Positions 27,108 through 36,810 of a stretch of DNA of 64,000 nt are shown one piece after another. The stretch's first letter is position 1; the number at the start of each line of letters is the position of its first letter. The stretch is from NCBI GenBank assembly GCA_963575745.1, contig CAUYUJ010015766.1:209933-273932 (forward strand), in the 5' to 3' direction. The notes under the pieces are model-generated. The model was given only the letters and a program-made list of their open reading frames with translations, did not search any database and was not told the origin of the DNA. The position numbers were made by a program, and so were the translations under genes. The stretch comes from Prorocentrum cordatum. Its lineage: Eukaryota > Sar > Dinophyceae > Prorocentrales > Prorocentraceae.

Positions 27108-27630
27108 GAAGGCTAGGACGAGAGCTCGAAGAGTTCGACGTCGACTCGTCCTCCTCCTCCCCGTCCTCTTCCGCCTCCTCCTCCTCCGCCTCCTCCTCCT
27201 CCTCCTCCGCCTCCTCCTCGGGGCTCAAGAGAGGCGCGGGTCAATGCCGGCGGGGGTCAGCCAGAGCGCCGGCTCTTGCAGGATCTTGCAGAGCCAGGAG
27301 TGCACTGGCCCGGGCTCGGGCGCAGGATCCTACACGATCCTGCAGGATCTTTCAGGACCCTGCGAGGCCCGAATGGCCCGGGTCTGAGAGCCTCCGGAAC
27401 GCTCTGAGAAGGCCGCGGCGTCCGAGACATCCTCCAGAGCCGCTGGATCTCAGAGACTCCCGAATTGTCCTCACCTGGTTGTATCCCCGTCCTGGCTTCG
27501 TCTTAGGGATGCGACCCGTCCTCAAACATCCAGCGTCTCGAGTGAGCGACGCGGAGGTGTCGCATCGTTCCTGTCCGCCTATCTCGGGGGCCCCTGCCTG
27601 GCCTCTCGGGACCGTCACGGCAATAGTTAA
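27108..27630. other. No gene seen
   Basis: A CTC tract (about 27125-27220) is followed by GC-rich sequence containing GGATCTTGCAGAGCC / GGATCCTGCAGGATC-type short repeats. Nothing recognisable. Confidence 0.4.
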
Positions 27631-27726
27631 GTCGGGCCTGTCCCTCTACAGGGGGAATATTCAAAAATGGTGTTTAGTATTTCTAATTCATCGTCCAAGA
27701 TCCCCCTGTAGGGGGACAGGCCCGAC
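27631..27726. repeat. Hairpin family D, copy 3 (short form)
   Basis: 96 bases. The left arm GTCGGGCCTGTCCCTCTACA and the right arm (GTCGGGCCTGTCCCCCTACA on the minus strand) are almost exact inverted repeats of about 27 bases around a 40-base A/T-rich loop. This is the cleanest copy and defines the family termini. Confidence 0.85.
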
Positions 27727-27829
27727 CTACGAAAACGGCTCGGGAGGAAACTCCGATCCCGGGCAAAAGGTCGAGAGCTCGGGGGTGGGGGGGCCGTGCC
27801 TCGAAACAATCGGGACGCCAGGTGGTCGT

Positions 27830-28025
27830 TTTTCTGTTCGTTGTTTTGCCGATCGGCGCGGGCCCTCGCACCCCCCCTCCCCCCTCCCCCCCCGTCGAGT
27901 GGATCTTGGCTGTTTTGGGCGCCTGGTTCGAGCGGGTGGAGCCTCCCCCATGATGAACGCAGTGCTGCAAACAGTCGCGCCGAGCAGACGTCTGGAGCCA
28001 GACCCCCCCCCTCTCCCCCCCCATT
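27830..28025. repeat. Dispersed repeat B, copy 3
   Basis: Contains TTTTGCCGATCGGCGCGGGC, a C-tract, GTGGATCTTGGCTGTTTTGG and GTCTGGAGCCAGACC, in the same order as at 13245 and 15490. A CTC tract (28025-28138) separates it from the spliced leader at 28140. Confidence 0.75.
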
Positions 28026-28139
28026 CCTCCTCCTCCTCCTCCTCCTCCTCCTCCTACTCTCCTCCTCCTCTCCTCCTTTCCTCCCCCTCCTCCTCCTCCT
28101 CCTCCTCCTCCTCCTCCTCCTCCTCCTCTTCCTCCTCCT

Positions 28140-28161
28140 TCCGTAGCCATTTTGGCTCAAG
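28140..28161 (+). other. Spliced-leader sequence fixed in the genome (22/22), followed by a possible second relic
   Basis: All 22 bases match the dinoflagellate spliced leader, beginning TCCGTAGCCATTTT and ending GGCTCAAG. The next base is T, not the GT donor of an SL RNA gene, so this is the leader of a mature trans-spliced mRNA copied back into DNA. Directly after it, 28162-28179 reads TCCGTAGCAGGTGGCTCA, which looks like an older shortened SL copy, as expected after more than one round of trans-splicing and retroposition. The 5' leader of retroelement 2 follows, so the SL appears to mark that element's 5' end. Confidence 0.9.
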
Positions 28162-28322
28162 TCCGTAGCAGGTGGCTCAGTGACTTGACATTCTGGCGAG
28201 GGGGAAGCAGCGACCCCGGACAGCTCACCCCAGTCCGTCGAGTGCATTTGGGTCATTGCCCCAGTGTTTACACTGACTGGTTCTTTTTTATACTGTAAAC
28301 GACAGGTTCCCGAGAGGAGCGG

Positions 28323-30677
28323 ATGACAATTGGTTCTGATGCCAACCAGTTCGCACAGAGGCGGAGGCTGGCAGCTAGGGCGTGGTACTGCAAGTGGTGC
28401 ATCAATCCAAGGAGTGGAGAGAGATGGTGGAACCACGCAGAGAAAGCAAGTTGCAGCATTTGCGGCGGCTCGAAGGGCACGGCGTACGCGGGCAACCGAG
28501 AGATCGGCGGCCCCCTTTCGCGCTCGGTCACGGCGGAGCGCCGTGCCAATGCAGACCGTGCTGAGATCGAGAAGCTCAAGTCCAAGCTCGCCGAGCGGAA
28601 CAAGGAACTTGGAGAGAGCGTGATCCACCGCCGCTTTACTGTGGAAAATTGCCAGCTTTTTCCTCCAGAACCACGGGGTTGCCCCCCCCCCCCTCCGAAA
28701 ATCCCCTCCCTCCCCCCCCCCCCCTCCCCCCCTGCTGACCCCTCCCCCTCCCCCCCCCCTCCCCCGGCAAAACCCCCCTCCCCCCTAACTCCCCCCCCCT
28801 CCCCTTCGAAAACCGGGGGGGGTCACTGCCGGTTCGAACCCCTCCCCCCCCCCCTTCCGGATCTGGAAAACCGGGGGGGGTCACTACCGGTTCGAACCCC
28901 CCCCCCCCCTCGAAAACCGGAGGAGGGTCACTACCGGTTCGACCCCCCTCCCCCCACGCACCGCCAGCAAACGACTCCCGGTCCCTACCACCGTCCACAT
29001 CACATCCCACTGTTGTTCCCAGCACCACTGTCCTCACCACCACTGTCCCCACTGGTTCCACCACCGTCCCTACTGTCCCCACCAGTGCCCCCACCACTGT
29101 CGCACTGTCCCCACTGTCCCCACTGTTCCCACCACTGTTCCCACCACGGTTCCACTCTCCCCACTGTCTCCACGGACCCAACCACTGCCCGACTATCCCC
29201 ACTGTCCCCGCTGTCCCACTGACTCCTCCGCTGTCCCACTGAGCTGTCCCACTGTTCCCACCACTGTCCCCGCTGTCCCCACCACTGTCCCCACTGTACC
29301 TCCGTCCCATTGTCCCACCGCCGTCCTCGCCACCGCCTCACCACTGTCCCCACCACCATTGTACCCTCCACTATCCCACTGTTTCCACCTCATTCCCACT
29401 GTCCCCACACGACTGTCCCCACCACCACCGTCCCCACCACTGTCCACTGTCCCCCCCGTTCCCACCATTGTCCCCACCACTGTCCCCACCACTACCGTCC
29501 CCACCACTGTCCCACTGTCCCACTGTCCCCACCACTGCCCCGCTGTCCCCTCGCCATTGTCCCCACCAACACCGCCCCCACCACTGTCCGCACCCCCACT
29601 CGGTTTTCGAGGGGGGGGGGGGGAGTTTCGAACCGGTAGTGACCCCCCCCCTTTTCAGGATGAACTGGGGAGGGGGGGAGGGGTTCGAACCGGTAGTGAC
29701 CCCCCCCCGGTTTTCCGGAGGGGGGGGGGAGGGGTTCGAACCAGTAGTGACCCCCCCCGGTTTTCCGCCAGCAGCGGTAGAACACGCTCTTTCGGAACTT
29801 GAAAGGTCAAGTCAGGAGGCGGGAGTGCTGCTGCCGACGGCAGCGGGCCCAAGGAGTCGCCTGGGGCCGACCAGACCCAGGCTCGCATCGACTCGCTGCG
29901 AGCCACATTGCGCGCCATGGGGGAGGGTGACCCGCTGCTGGCCCCCATGCGTGCGCAGATCCAGACCGAGATCGACGCGCACCAGTCGAAGAAGATGGCC
30001 GCCCAGCCGCACATCGATGGGCTACGGGCGGCTCAGGCAAAATTGGCCAAGGAGGCGCTCGAGGCCCAGCAGACCATGAATGCGATGCGCACGGAGCTGC
30101 TGGAGGCCGAGGAGCAGGGCGCTGTTTGGTCGCGAAGGCGCCGCGGCCCAAGCCAGGCGACACGCCGTCGTTGCGCATGGCGGTGGCGGGGCTCGACCTC
30201 ACGGTCGACCAGGTCGGCGAGATGCTGGCGGAGCTTGGAGGTGATGAGGCACTCGCAAAAGAAGTGGTCGCGACCTTCGACAAGCTCAAGCAGCTGGACA
30301 AGACGGCGGCGGAGGCAGCAGCCCAGCGGTCTGTGTCCGCGGCAGCATCTGCCGCTGCAGGCCAGGCGCATGGGGCTGCGGCTGGAGGTGCAGGAGGGCC
30401 AGCTCCCGCTGCGGAGGCCCCACCTGCTGCAACAGACGATGAACATGTGGCGGTGCCTATGGACACTGACGACATGAGTCTGCGCGCTTTCTGGCGGGAT
30501 GTTGCTGGCTCAGCAGGGCCTGCAGACGAGCGAGAGATGCGAGCTTGCATCGAGCGCCTTGCCGAGACCTGCGGGAACCAAGCCAAGAAGGCGAGGGCCG
30601 TCCAATTGGCTCGGCCACATCATGGCCGTGCTCTGCCTCGCCTGTTGCTGATTGCCTGCGGGCGCGATGCCCCGTGA
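28323..30677 (+). pseudogene. Retroelement 2 ORF1: zinc finger plus coiled coil, split by a TIR insertion and frameshifts
   Basis: The coding sequence starts 162 bases after the SL; ATG at 28323 is reasonable. Residues ~20-50 hold a RanBP2-like finger with a long loop: WYCKWC ... CSICGG (C-x2-C-x17-C-x2-C). A charged helix follows (RADRAEIEKLKSKLAERNKE). The frame is then cut at 28611 by a 1,182-bp TIR element. It resumes after 29801, where coiled-coil sequence is found in a shifted frame (TQARIDSLRATLRA, LRAAQAKLAKEALEAQQTMN, up to ~30115). Another shift near 30120 leads to VDQVGEMLAELGG and DEREMRACIERLAETCGNQ, with stop near 30677. At least two indels plus the insertion make it non-functional. 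The zinc finger/coiled-coil plan parallels ORF1 of retroelement 1. Confidence 0.65.
28612..29793. mobile_element. Non-autonomous TIR transposon A, 1,182 bp, with 8-bp TSD
   Basis: Flanked by the exact 8-bp duplication GGAACTTG (28604-28611 and 29794-29801). Left end GAGAGAGCGTGATCCACCGC; right end, on the minus strand, GAAAGAGCGTGTTCTACCGC. Internal modules GGTCACTACCGGTTCGAACC lie inside both ends in opposite orientation, and the centre is a CCACTGTCCC repeat (about 28990-29590). It has no transposase. It interrupts ORF1 of retroelement 2, so it is younger than that insertion. Confidence 0.9.
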
Positions 30678-30850
30678 TGGGCGGCCGCTGGCGGCGGCTG
30701 TCAAACCAGTGATCCAGCAGGCGGCCGCCGCCGCCGCTGGAGGCAGGGCGGACCCTGGGCGGGGGGGGCGCGGCCTTGGCCGCGCAGCTGATGGCTGGTG
30801 CGACGTTCGGGCCCTTCTCTCGCCCTAGCGCAGCGGGGGCCTCGAGCAGT
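30678..30850. other. Spacer of retroelement 2 between ORF1 remains and TIR element B
   Basis: GC-rich, no recognisable coding sequence. It probably belongs to the ORF1-ORF2 junction of retroelement 2. Confidence 0.4.
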
Positions 30851-31474
30851 GAAAGAGCGTGTTCTACCGCTACTGGCGGAAAACCGGGGGGGGTCACTAC
30901 CGGTTCGAACCCCCCCCCCCAGCTCAGCATGAAAAGGGGGGGGGGTCACTGCCGGTTCGAACCCCCCCCCTTCGAACTCGAAAACCGGGAGGGGTCACTA
31001 CCGGTTCGAACCCCCCCCCCCTCGAAAACCGATGGGGGGGGGCGCGGACAGTGGCGACGGTGGTGGCGGGGGCAGTGGTGAGGGAACAGCGGGGCAGTGG
31101 TGGGGACAGTGGGACAGTGGTGGGGACGGTAGTGGCGGGGACAATGGCGAGGACAATGGTGGGGGCAGTGGGGGCAGTGGGGCAGTGGAGGGGGCGGTGG
31201 TGGTGGGGGCAGCGGTGTGGGGGCAGTGGGAATGTGGTGGAAACAGTAGGACGGTGGAGGGTGCAGTGGTGGCGGGGACAGTGGTGAAGGCGGTGGCGAG
31301 GACGGCGGTGGGATAATGGGACAGAGGTACAGCGGGGACAGTGGTGGGGACAGTGGGAGCAGTGGTGGGAACAGGACAGCTCAGTGGTTCGAACTGGTAG
31401 TGACACCCCCTCCGGTTCCAGAGGAAAAGGGCGGCACTTTTCCATGGTAGAGAGGCGGTGGATCACGCTCTCTC
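30851..31474. mobile_element. Non-autonomous TIR transposon B, 624 bp, with 8-bp TSD
   Basis: Flanked by the exact 8-bp duplication CGAGCAGT (30843-30850 and 31475-31482). Left end GAAAGAGCGTGTTCTACCGC; right end, on the minus strand, GAGAGAGCGTGATCCACCGC. The two ends are those of element A in reverse order, so B is inserted in the opposite orientation. The interior is the matching GGGGACAGTGG repeat plus GGTCACTACCGGTTCGAACC modules. No coding capacity. Confidence 0.9.
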
Positions 31475-31749
31475 CGAGCAGTCGGGGACAGTCCGCACAG
31501 CAGGGCAGAGAGGCGCCGTCGGCACCAGCACAACGTCGCCCCATACGCGGTGCAGATGCTGGAGCGGATCGGCCCGTGCAGCTGCCTGAGTACACGTCGC
31601 CGTGGAACGGGGTCCGTGCGTCTTCTGGACATGCCGATGGGAATCCAGGCGCTGATCTTGAGGAGGGGGTGCCAAGAGATAATACACAACTCTGTTCCAG
31701 ACAGTGCGCCACACGTGGTAATCGATTTCCTCATGTGCCTGGACACGGG

Positions 31750-32973
31750 GACGACAGGGTAAAAGGTTGTGTCGTCTCTGCAAATACTTCGTCGTCTTGC
31801 GGCCCGATGCTCAAGATGCTAGCCCGCGCTTCGTATGCGGTTGATGGGGTTTCCATGGTGCAGGGGCATCGCGCGCCGCTGGCGAAGTTGGCTGATACTC
31901 AGAAGAAGGCCCTCGACTCGGACCTTTCAGGCGTTTGGGTGCCAGCTGTTTGTCCAGGCCGCGGAGGCGCCGCTGGCGGCGTGACGATCCTCTCCACCGC
32001 CGAGGTGCTCATTACAGCGCCGCCGTTGGCGGCTTCTCCTGTGGCTGTGCCAGGTCGCGCTGCTGCTGCGCGTGCTCACTGGGGAAGGCCAGGCGGCGTT
32101 GTATTTGTTTCGATACATCTGATGGTGGACGTGATGTTCGCAGGCGAGAACCTCGACATCTTGCCCCAGGTGTCCGTTTACTTGGCTCAGCTGAATGCAG
32201 CGGGGCAGCCGTGGATTGTCGGGGGCGATTTCAATGTGGATCTTAAGGGGGCCGAGGCCTGGTTCCACGCAGTACGCGGCGTATTGAAGGCAGTTGATGA
32301 ACCGACGTGCCGCCAGGCTACGCCGGGGACAACGCAGGACTTCTTCTCTGTGAGTGAGTCCCTGTGCTTGTATGCGGATACCCCGACAGTGGGCGAGGAC
32401 GTCGACGCCTTCCCCCACTTGCCCGTATGGATGCCATTTCGTGCGCAGCCCGTGGTGAAATATAGGCGCGTTGCAGTTGAACCAGCAAAGTTTCCATTCA
32501 TATTCGATCCTGGATGTAGCCGTTTCCCTTCCATTGCTGAGCGGGCCCACGTTCGCACAAGGCTGGCCAGGGTTTCCAGCGCCACTGACTTAGCCGAGTG
32601 TTGGGATGAAGTATTGACAGGGTTGGAGGCCGAGATGCTCGACCGCGCAGACATCGTGGACGCGGGCGAGAGAGGGGGGGGCCACGGACGAGCAGGTGTC
32701 ACGCAATCTGAGTGGAACGTGGTTCAGATCAAGCAGCCTGCCATGCCTGACGGCGTTGCGGCAAGGCGAGTGTTCAGTCGCTGGATCCGACGCCTGCGCG
32801 GAGTCAGGTGCAGGCTGCAAGCCCTTCTGCTTGTCGGTAATCGCCACGTGGACTACATCGCTAAGATCATGTGCGACCTCGGCGGGCTCGCGAGGAGGAT
32901 TCGTCGTGGAGGTTGGGTGCTGGACCAGACCAGATCTCTGGCGATGCGAAGGACTTCCTCTCGGACATCGTAG
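31750..32973 (+). pseudogene. Retroelement 2 ORF2, part 1: EEP endonuclease with a lost catalytic Glu
   Basis: The frame reads a recognisable AP-type endonuclease: a VDGVSMVQGHR segment (31840-31872) where the family has an LQE-type motif, a GGVVFVSIHLMVDVMF strand, GQPWIVGGDFNVDLK with the Asp-x-Asn pair (codons 32227 and 32233), TTQDFFSVSESL, and HLPVWMPF near the end. The residue after Gln in the first motif is Gly (codon GGG at 31864) where Glu is expected, a single-base change that should abolish catalysis. The frame continues into the linker to 32973 and is replaced by another frame from about 32871. It matches the more usual dinoflagellate LINE type and is not close to retroelement 1. 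Confidence 0.65.
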
Positions 32974-34870
32974 CTAGGTTCGCAGAGCATGACATTTGTG
33001 AGCGCGTGCGAGGCTTCTTGGACATAGTGGATGGCAAGGTGGCCGCCCATGCTGAGAGTGCCTCGGTTTCGTGGGCCTGGTGGGCCAACGACGCGTTCGC
33101 TGGTGGTGCTGCTTGCGCCCATAGGTTCAGCCGTCTGCGTGAGCGGCAGGAGGTCGCCCTGGACACTGACCGTCTCCAGCCGCGCCAACAGGCAGACGAT
33201 TGCATATTCAGCTGGCAGTATATATATACATATATATATATATGGCTGATGCACAATTGCACTGAGCTTGTTTACCCTTCAGTTTCATGCGAATGGGATA
33301 ATTTTCCCGACTTCGATGCCAGCGATATCGGAAATTTGATCCGCAGCCTCCCGATCAAGACAGCGCTCGGACATCTGCGTCTACACCCTCGGTCACTCGA
33401 TGTGGTATCGGACGATGGACTGATGGCCATGGGTGAGCTCTTTCATGCATGCGAAAGGTTGTTGTGCTGGCCGCTCGATCGTGTCCACGCCAGATTGGTC
33501 AGACTGTGCAAGCCCGATGGTGGGCGCAGGCTCATTGCACTGCTCAGCGGCCTCGTCGGGCAGTGTCGGCCGCGCGGCAAGCGCAAAATAAGCACCCACC
33601 CAGCGTTCTGGGGCGCGGTCCTGCGTCGTCGTCGTCTGATGCAGCCTTCTCACGCAACTTGGAAGCTGACGCAGCCATTGCAGCAGGTAGGCACGCAATG
33701 CCTGTGCTTGCAGACATGTTCAAGCGTTACGAATGCATCATCGTAGGTACGCTGCTTGACGAGGCCCGTGCTTTGGAGTATCCCCTGGGGATGATGTGGA
33801 TGCTTGTGGCGCTTTGTCGCTGTCCCAGGTTGGTCCAGGCGGTCGGGTCTCTCTCCAGGGAAATGATCAGCTACCAGGCGGTGCCTGCGGGCTGCAGCCA
33901 TGCTGATACTCTCATTAAGTTGTTACTCCAGCGTGTTGTTGCCCGCCTCTGTATTTTATATAAAGAAGTAAAGCCCCGCGTCATCATGGACGGTTGTAGT
34001 TTTCAATGGATTTGTGATTCTCCTTGGGGCTCAGGACCGCTCCTGGGGGGCGTGACATGGTTTTGCCGTAGGTTTTTCAGTCTGGGACTGGTCTTGCAGG
34101 TTTCAAAAAGAGGGTTAGTTGCCTCGACGGTCCGCGCTGTTGCTAAGCTCGCCCTTCGGGCTCGTGTCAGGAGGCTCCGCGGCAAGAAGCACATGCGAGA
34201 CTTCGGACACGAAGTGTTCAGCGGGCGGCCGTTGAGGGTGCAGGAGCAGTCTCGATGTAATGAATTGTTGAGTGGGCGGCCTAAGCTCCAAGCCCTGCGC
34301 AGAGGGGCCCCCGCAAAGGTTGGCACGCTCTGGAGGGCGGGTCTTTTGCCAGCGGGGGCCCGCGGGGCTGGGGTGAGTGGCCTGACTGATTGCGCGCTGA
34401 TGACCCTCCGCACCTCGGCTGGAAACTTAGTGGGCGCGAAGAGGTCTAGCGCTCTCACCTCGAGGTTGGCCATTCAGAAGGACCGATATTCTGACCAGGT
34501 GCACGATGCCACAATCCCCCTGCTGACGCGGTGCGCGTCGGCGATTTGGGATAATAAGGTTTCGCTTGGCCTGTTGCAGCGTGCGCGGTCGGCCATGCGT
34601 GGCCATTTGCAGGCTAGGACGACGCGGCACAGGTGCAAAGGCCCGGCTTCTGCTGTGCATTTACCCTTGTGTCGAATAGGATGGGCAATGGCGTCTGCGA
34701 GTACCGTTGTTGATGACCTCGGCAGCTCACACTCGCCCCCCCCGTCTCCCCCCCCACGAACTTCGAGAGCTGCTGAGGCAGGGATCTCGAGATGGCAAGC
34801 GACCCGAATCTTACAACGCGCGCCTGACGCTAGTGGTGTGGGTGAGAGGCCTGCGCCATGGAGTCCTTAG
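32871..34870 (+). pseudogene. Retroelement 2 ORF2, part 2: degenerate reverse transcriptase region
   Basis: Two frames carry RT-like remains. 32871-33560: an SLPIKTALGHLRLHPRSLD segment and a LVRLCKPDGGRRLIALLSGL segment (RT fingers region), with a TA microsatellite (about 33217-33242) embedded in frame. 33620-34400: LEYPLGMMWMLVALC, YQAVPAGCSHADT (motif B-like), then RVIMDGCSFQW where the Tyr-x-Asp-Asp motif should be. The second Asp is Gly, so the active site is lost. The tail to 34870 has basic helical sequence (VRAVAKLALRARVRRLRGK). At least one frameshift separates the two parts (about 33560-33620). Confidence 0.55.
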
Positions 34871-35199
34871 CCAGTCGCATAGTAAGCGACAGGGGGTTGT
34901 CAGGTGCATTGTTGGGTGCTCCGCGTGGCCCCCCTGCCAGAAACGTGCAAGCTGGCCTTTCGGGTGACGACGCATGCGCTCGTTGTTCCTCTGGCTCTCG
35001 CGGGGCCCTAGGCCACCAACCTCACGATTGTGAAGGGGTATTGCGGAGCCAGGGAATGTTGCATCCTAAGGGCGTCTTGGAGATGAGGGCGCGTCTTCGG
35101 AAGCAAGCAGAAGCAGGCCTTGGCGAGGCCGACTGGGGCACGGTAGAGCTCGCGCACGGCTTCCCTGTGGTCGAAGTTCCAATCCCCCTTTATGCCTGA
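34858..35199 (+). pseudogene. Retroelement 2 ORF2, part 3: zinc-binding motif between RT and RNase H
   Basis: The frame contains CARCSSGSRGALGHQPHDCE (about 34974-35035), a C-x2-C...H...C arrangement of the kind often found between RT and RNase H in LINE ORF2 proteins. It continues GVLRSQGMLHPKGVLEMRAR and stops at 35199, where RNase H sequence begins in a different frame. It has a shift relative to the RT part. Confidence 0.5.
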
Positions 35200-35495
35200 T
35201 GACTGCCCTGTCAGCCCCTGGGGCCGCGCCCGCGATCCTTTCGGGGGGCGCGTCTTCACAGACGGCTCGGGGCTGGCCAACAATAGTCCCGAATTGCGTA
35301 GGTGTGGATGGGCCGCCGTGGAGCTGGGCCCTAGTGGGCCCCCCGTTCGAGCGGTCTACCGGGCCCTCCCTGGGCGGGCGCAGTCCGTTCCAAGGGCCGA
35401 GCGCTACGCCATCCATGAAGTTTTTAGGCGTGGCCCGCCAGACGCCCAGGTAACGTCAGACCATGAGTGCGGCGGCGAAGGGTCGCAGTTGGGGG
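35192..35495 (+). pseudogene. Retroelement 2 ORF2, part 4: truncated RNase H
   Basis: Reads VFTDGSGLANNSPELRRCGW (first Asp codon at 35261), then QSVPRAERYAIHEVF (Glu) and QVTSDHECGG (second Asp). Three of four catalytic positions are present. The domain is cut off by a C/T homopolymer block from 35497, so the final His/Asp part is missing. RNase H lies at the C-terminus here, in contrast to retroelement 1. Confidence 0.7.
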
Positions 35496-35496
35496 G

Positions 35497-35565
35497 CCCC
35501 CCCCCCCCCCCCCCCCCCCCCCACCCCCCCCCCCCCCCCTTTTTTTTTTTCCCCCCCCCCCCAGC
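35497..35565. repeat. Poly-C / poly-T block
   Basis: Long C runs with a run of ten T. It truncates the RNase H of retroelement 2 and could also be an assembly weak point. 35566-35955 holds no recognisable gene and ends in another T/C-rich tract. Confidence 0.85.
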
Positions 35566-35955
35566 TCCCCCTAGTGCGTCAGAGAAGAGCAGACCCCGCC
35601 ACACGCACGACAGCGACGTTCACGAGAGGAAGACGTTGAGGATATCGGGTGTAATGTAATCGGCCAGTGCTAGCTCCCCGTACAATTGTGCCGACACCAC
35701 AAACGCCCATCGCGATTGGTCCGATCTAGTCCAGAGTGGGGCTTCCAGCTTCAGATTTTGCGACCGAACGCATGGCTCCTTTTTGAATCATTTTCTCTGC
35801 TTCCTTTTTCCGTCCTCGCCTTTTTTCTTTTCCTTTCGCCTTCCTTTTTATTTCCGGTTTTTTTTTGTTTTCTTTTTTTTTTTTGTTTGTCTTTTTTTCA
35901 ACTTTTACCCCCCCCCCCCCCCCCCCACCCCCCCCCCCCCAACTACTTCCCCCTT

Positions 35956-36805
35956 CTGAACTTTGACATCGCTCGGGTTGATTGTCCTGGGGAAACTAAG
36001 CGCATGAGCTACCCTGCGCGAGCAGATGGCCATTTTAATTTTCATTGAGCGTTTACGAATGGAATCCAATAAATTTTGAATTTTGGATTTTTGATTCTTC
36101 TTCCTCTGCTTCTCCTGCTCTTCCCTCTGCTCATCCTTCTCCTCTTCCTTTTGTTATTTCTTTATCTCTCTCGCTCTCTTTTTATTTATTTTTCTTCCTG
36201 TCTCCCTGCCCCCCTGAACTTTAGCTTCGCTGGGGTTGATTATCCCGGGGGATCTCAGCGCGCGAGCTGCCCTGCGCGAGCAGATGCAAATTTTAATTTT
36301 CATTGGGCGCTTGCGAATTCAATCCAGTGAATTTTGAATTTTGGATTTTTGATTTTCTTCCTCCTCTGCGTCTCCTGCTCTTCCTTCTTCTCGTCCTTCT
36401 CCTCTTCCTCTTGTTATTTCTTTATCTCTCTCGCTCTCTTTCTATTTCTTTTTTTCCTTGTCTCCCTGCCCCCTGAACTTTAGCATCGCTGGGGTTGATT
36501 ATCCTGGGGGGACTAAGCGCGTGAGCTACCCTGCGCGAGCAGATGGACGTGTTGATTTTTAATTGGGCGCTTGCGAATTAAATCCAATAAGTTTTGAATT
36601 GAGGATTTTTGTTTCTTCCTCCTCTTCTGCTTCTCCTGCTCTTCCTCCTCCTGATCCTTCTGTTATTCATTTTTCTTTTTCTTTATGCCACTTTCTCTTA
36701 CTATTTTTTTCTTCTCGTCTCCCTGCCCCCCCCCCCCTCCCCCTCCCTGAACTTCAGCGTCGCTGGGGTTGATTATTCCGGGGAAACTGAGCACGCGAGC
36801 TGACA
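35956..36805 (+). repeat. ~258-bp tandem repeat, three copies plus a partial fourth
   Basis: Units start with CTGAACTTT-AGC at 35956, 36214, 36473 and 36747. Each contains CGCTGGGGTTGATTATCC, a GAGCTACCCTGCGCGAGCAG segment, GAATTTTGAATTTTGGATTT and a long CTT-rich tail ending TCTCCCTGCCCC. No coding sequence is supported. Confidence 0.9.
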
Positions 36806-36810
36806 GAAAT

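Noticed and set aside
28140-28161. Interpretation of the perfect SL as an SL RNA gene
   Set aside because: No GT splice donor follows and no SL RNA body or Sm-like site is visible. The sequence continues into a retroelement leader.
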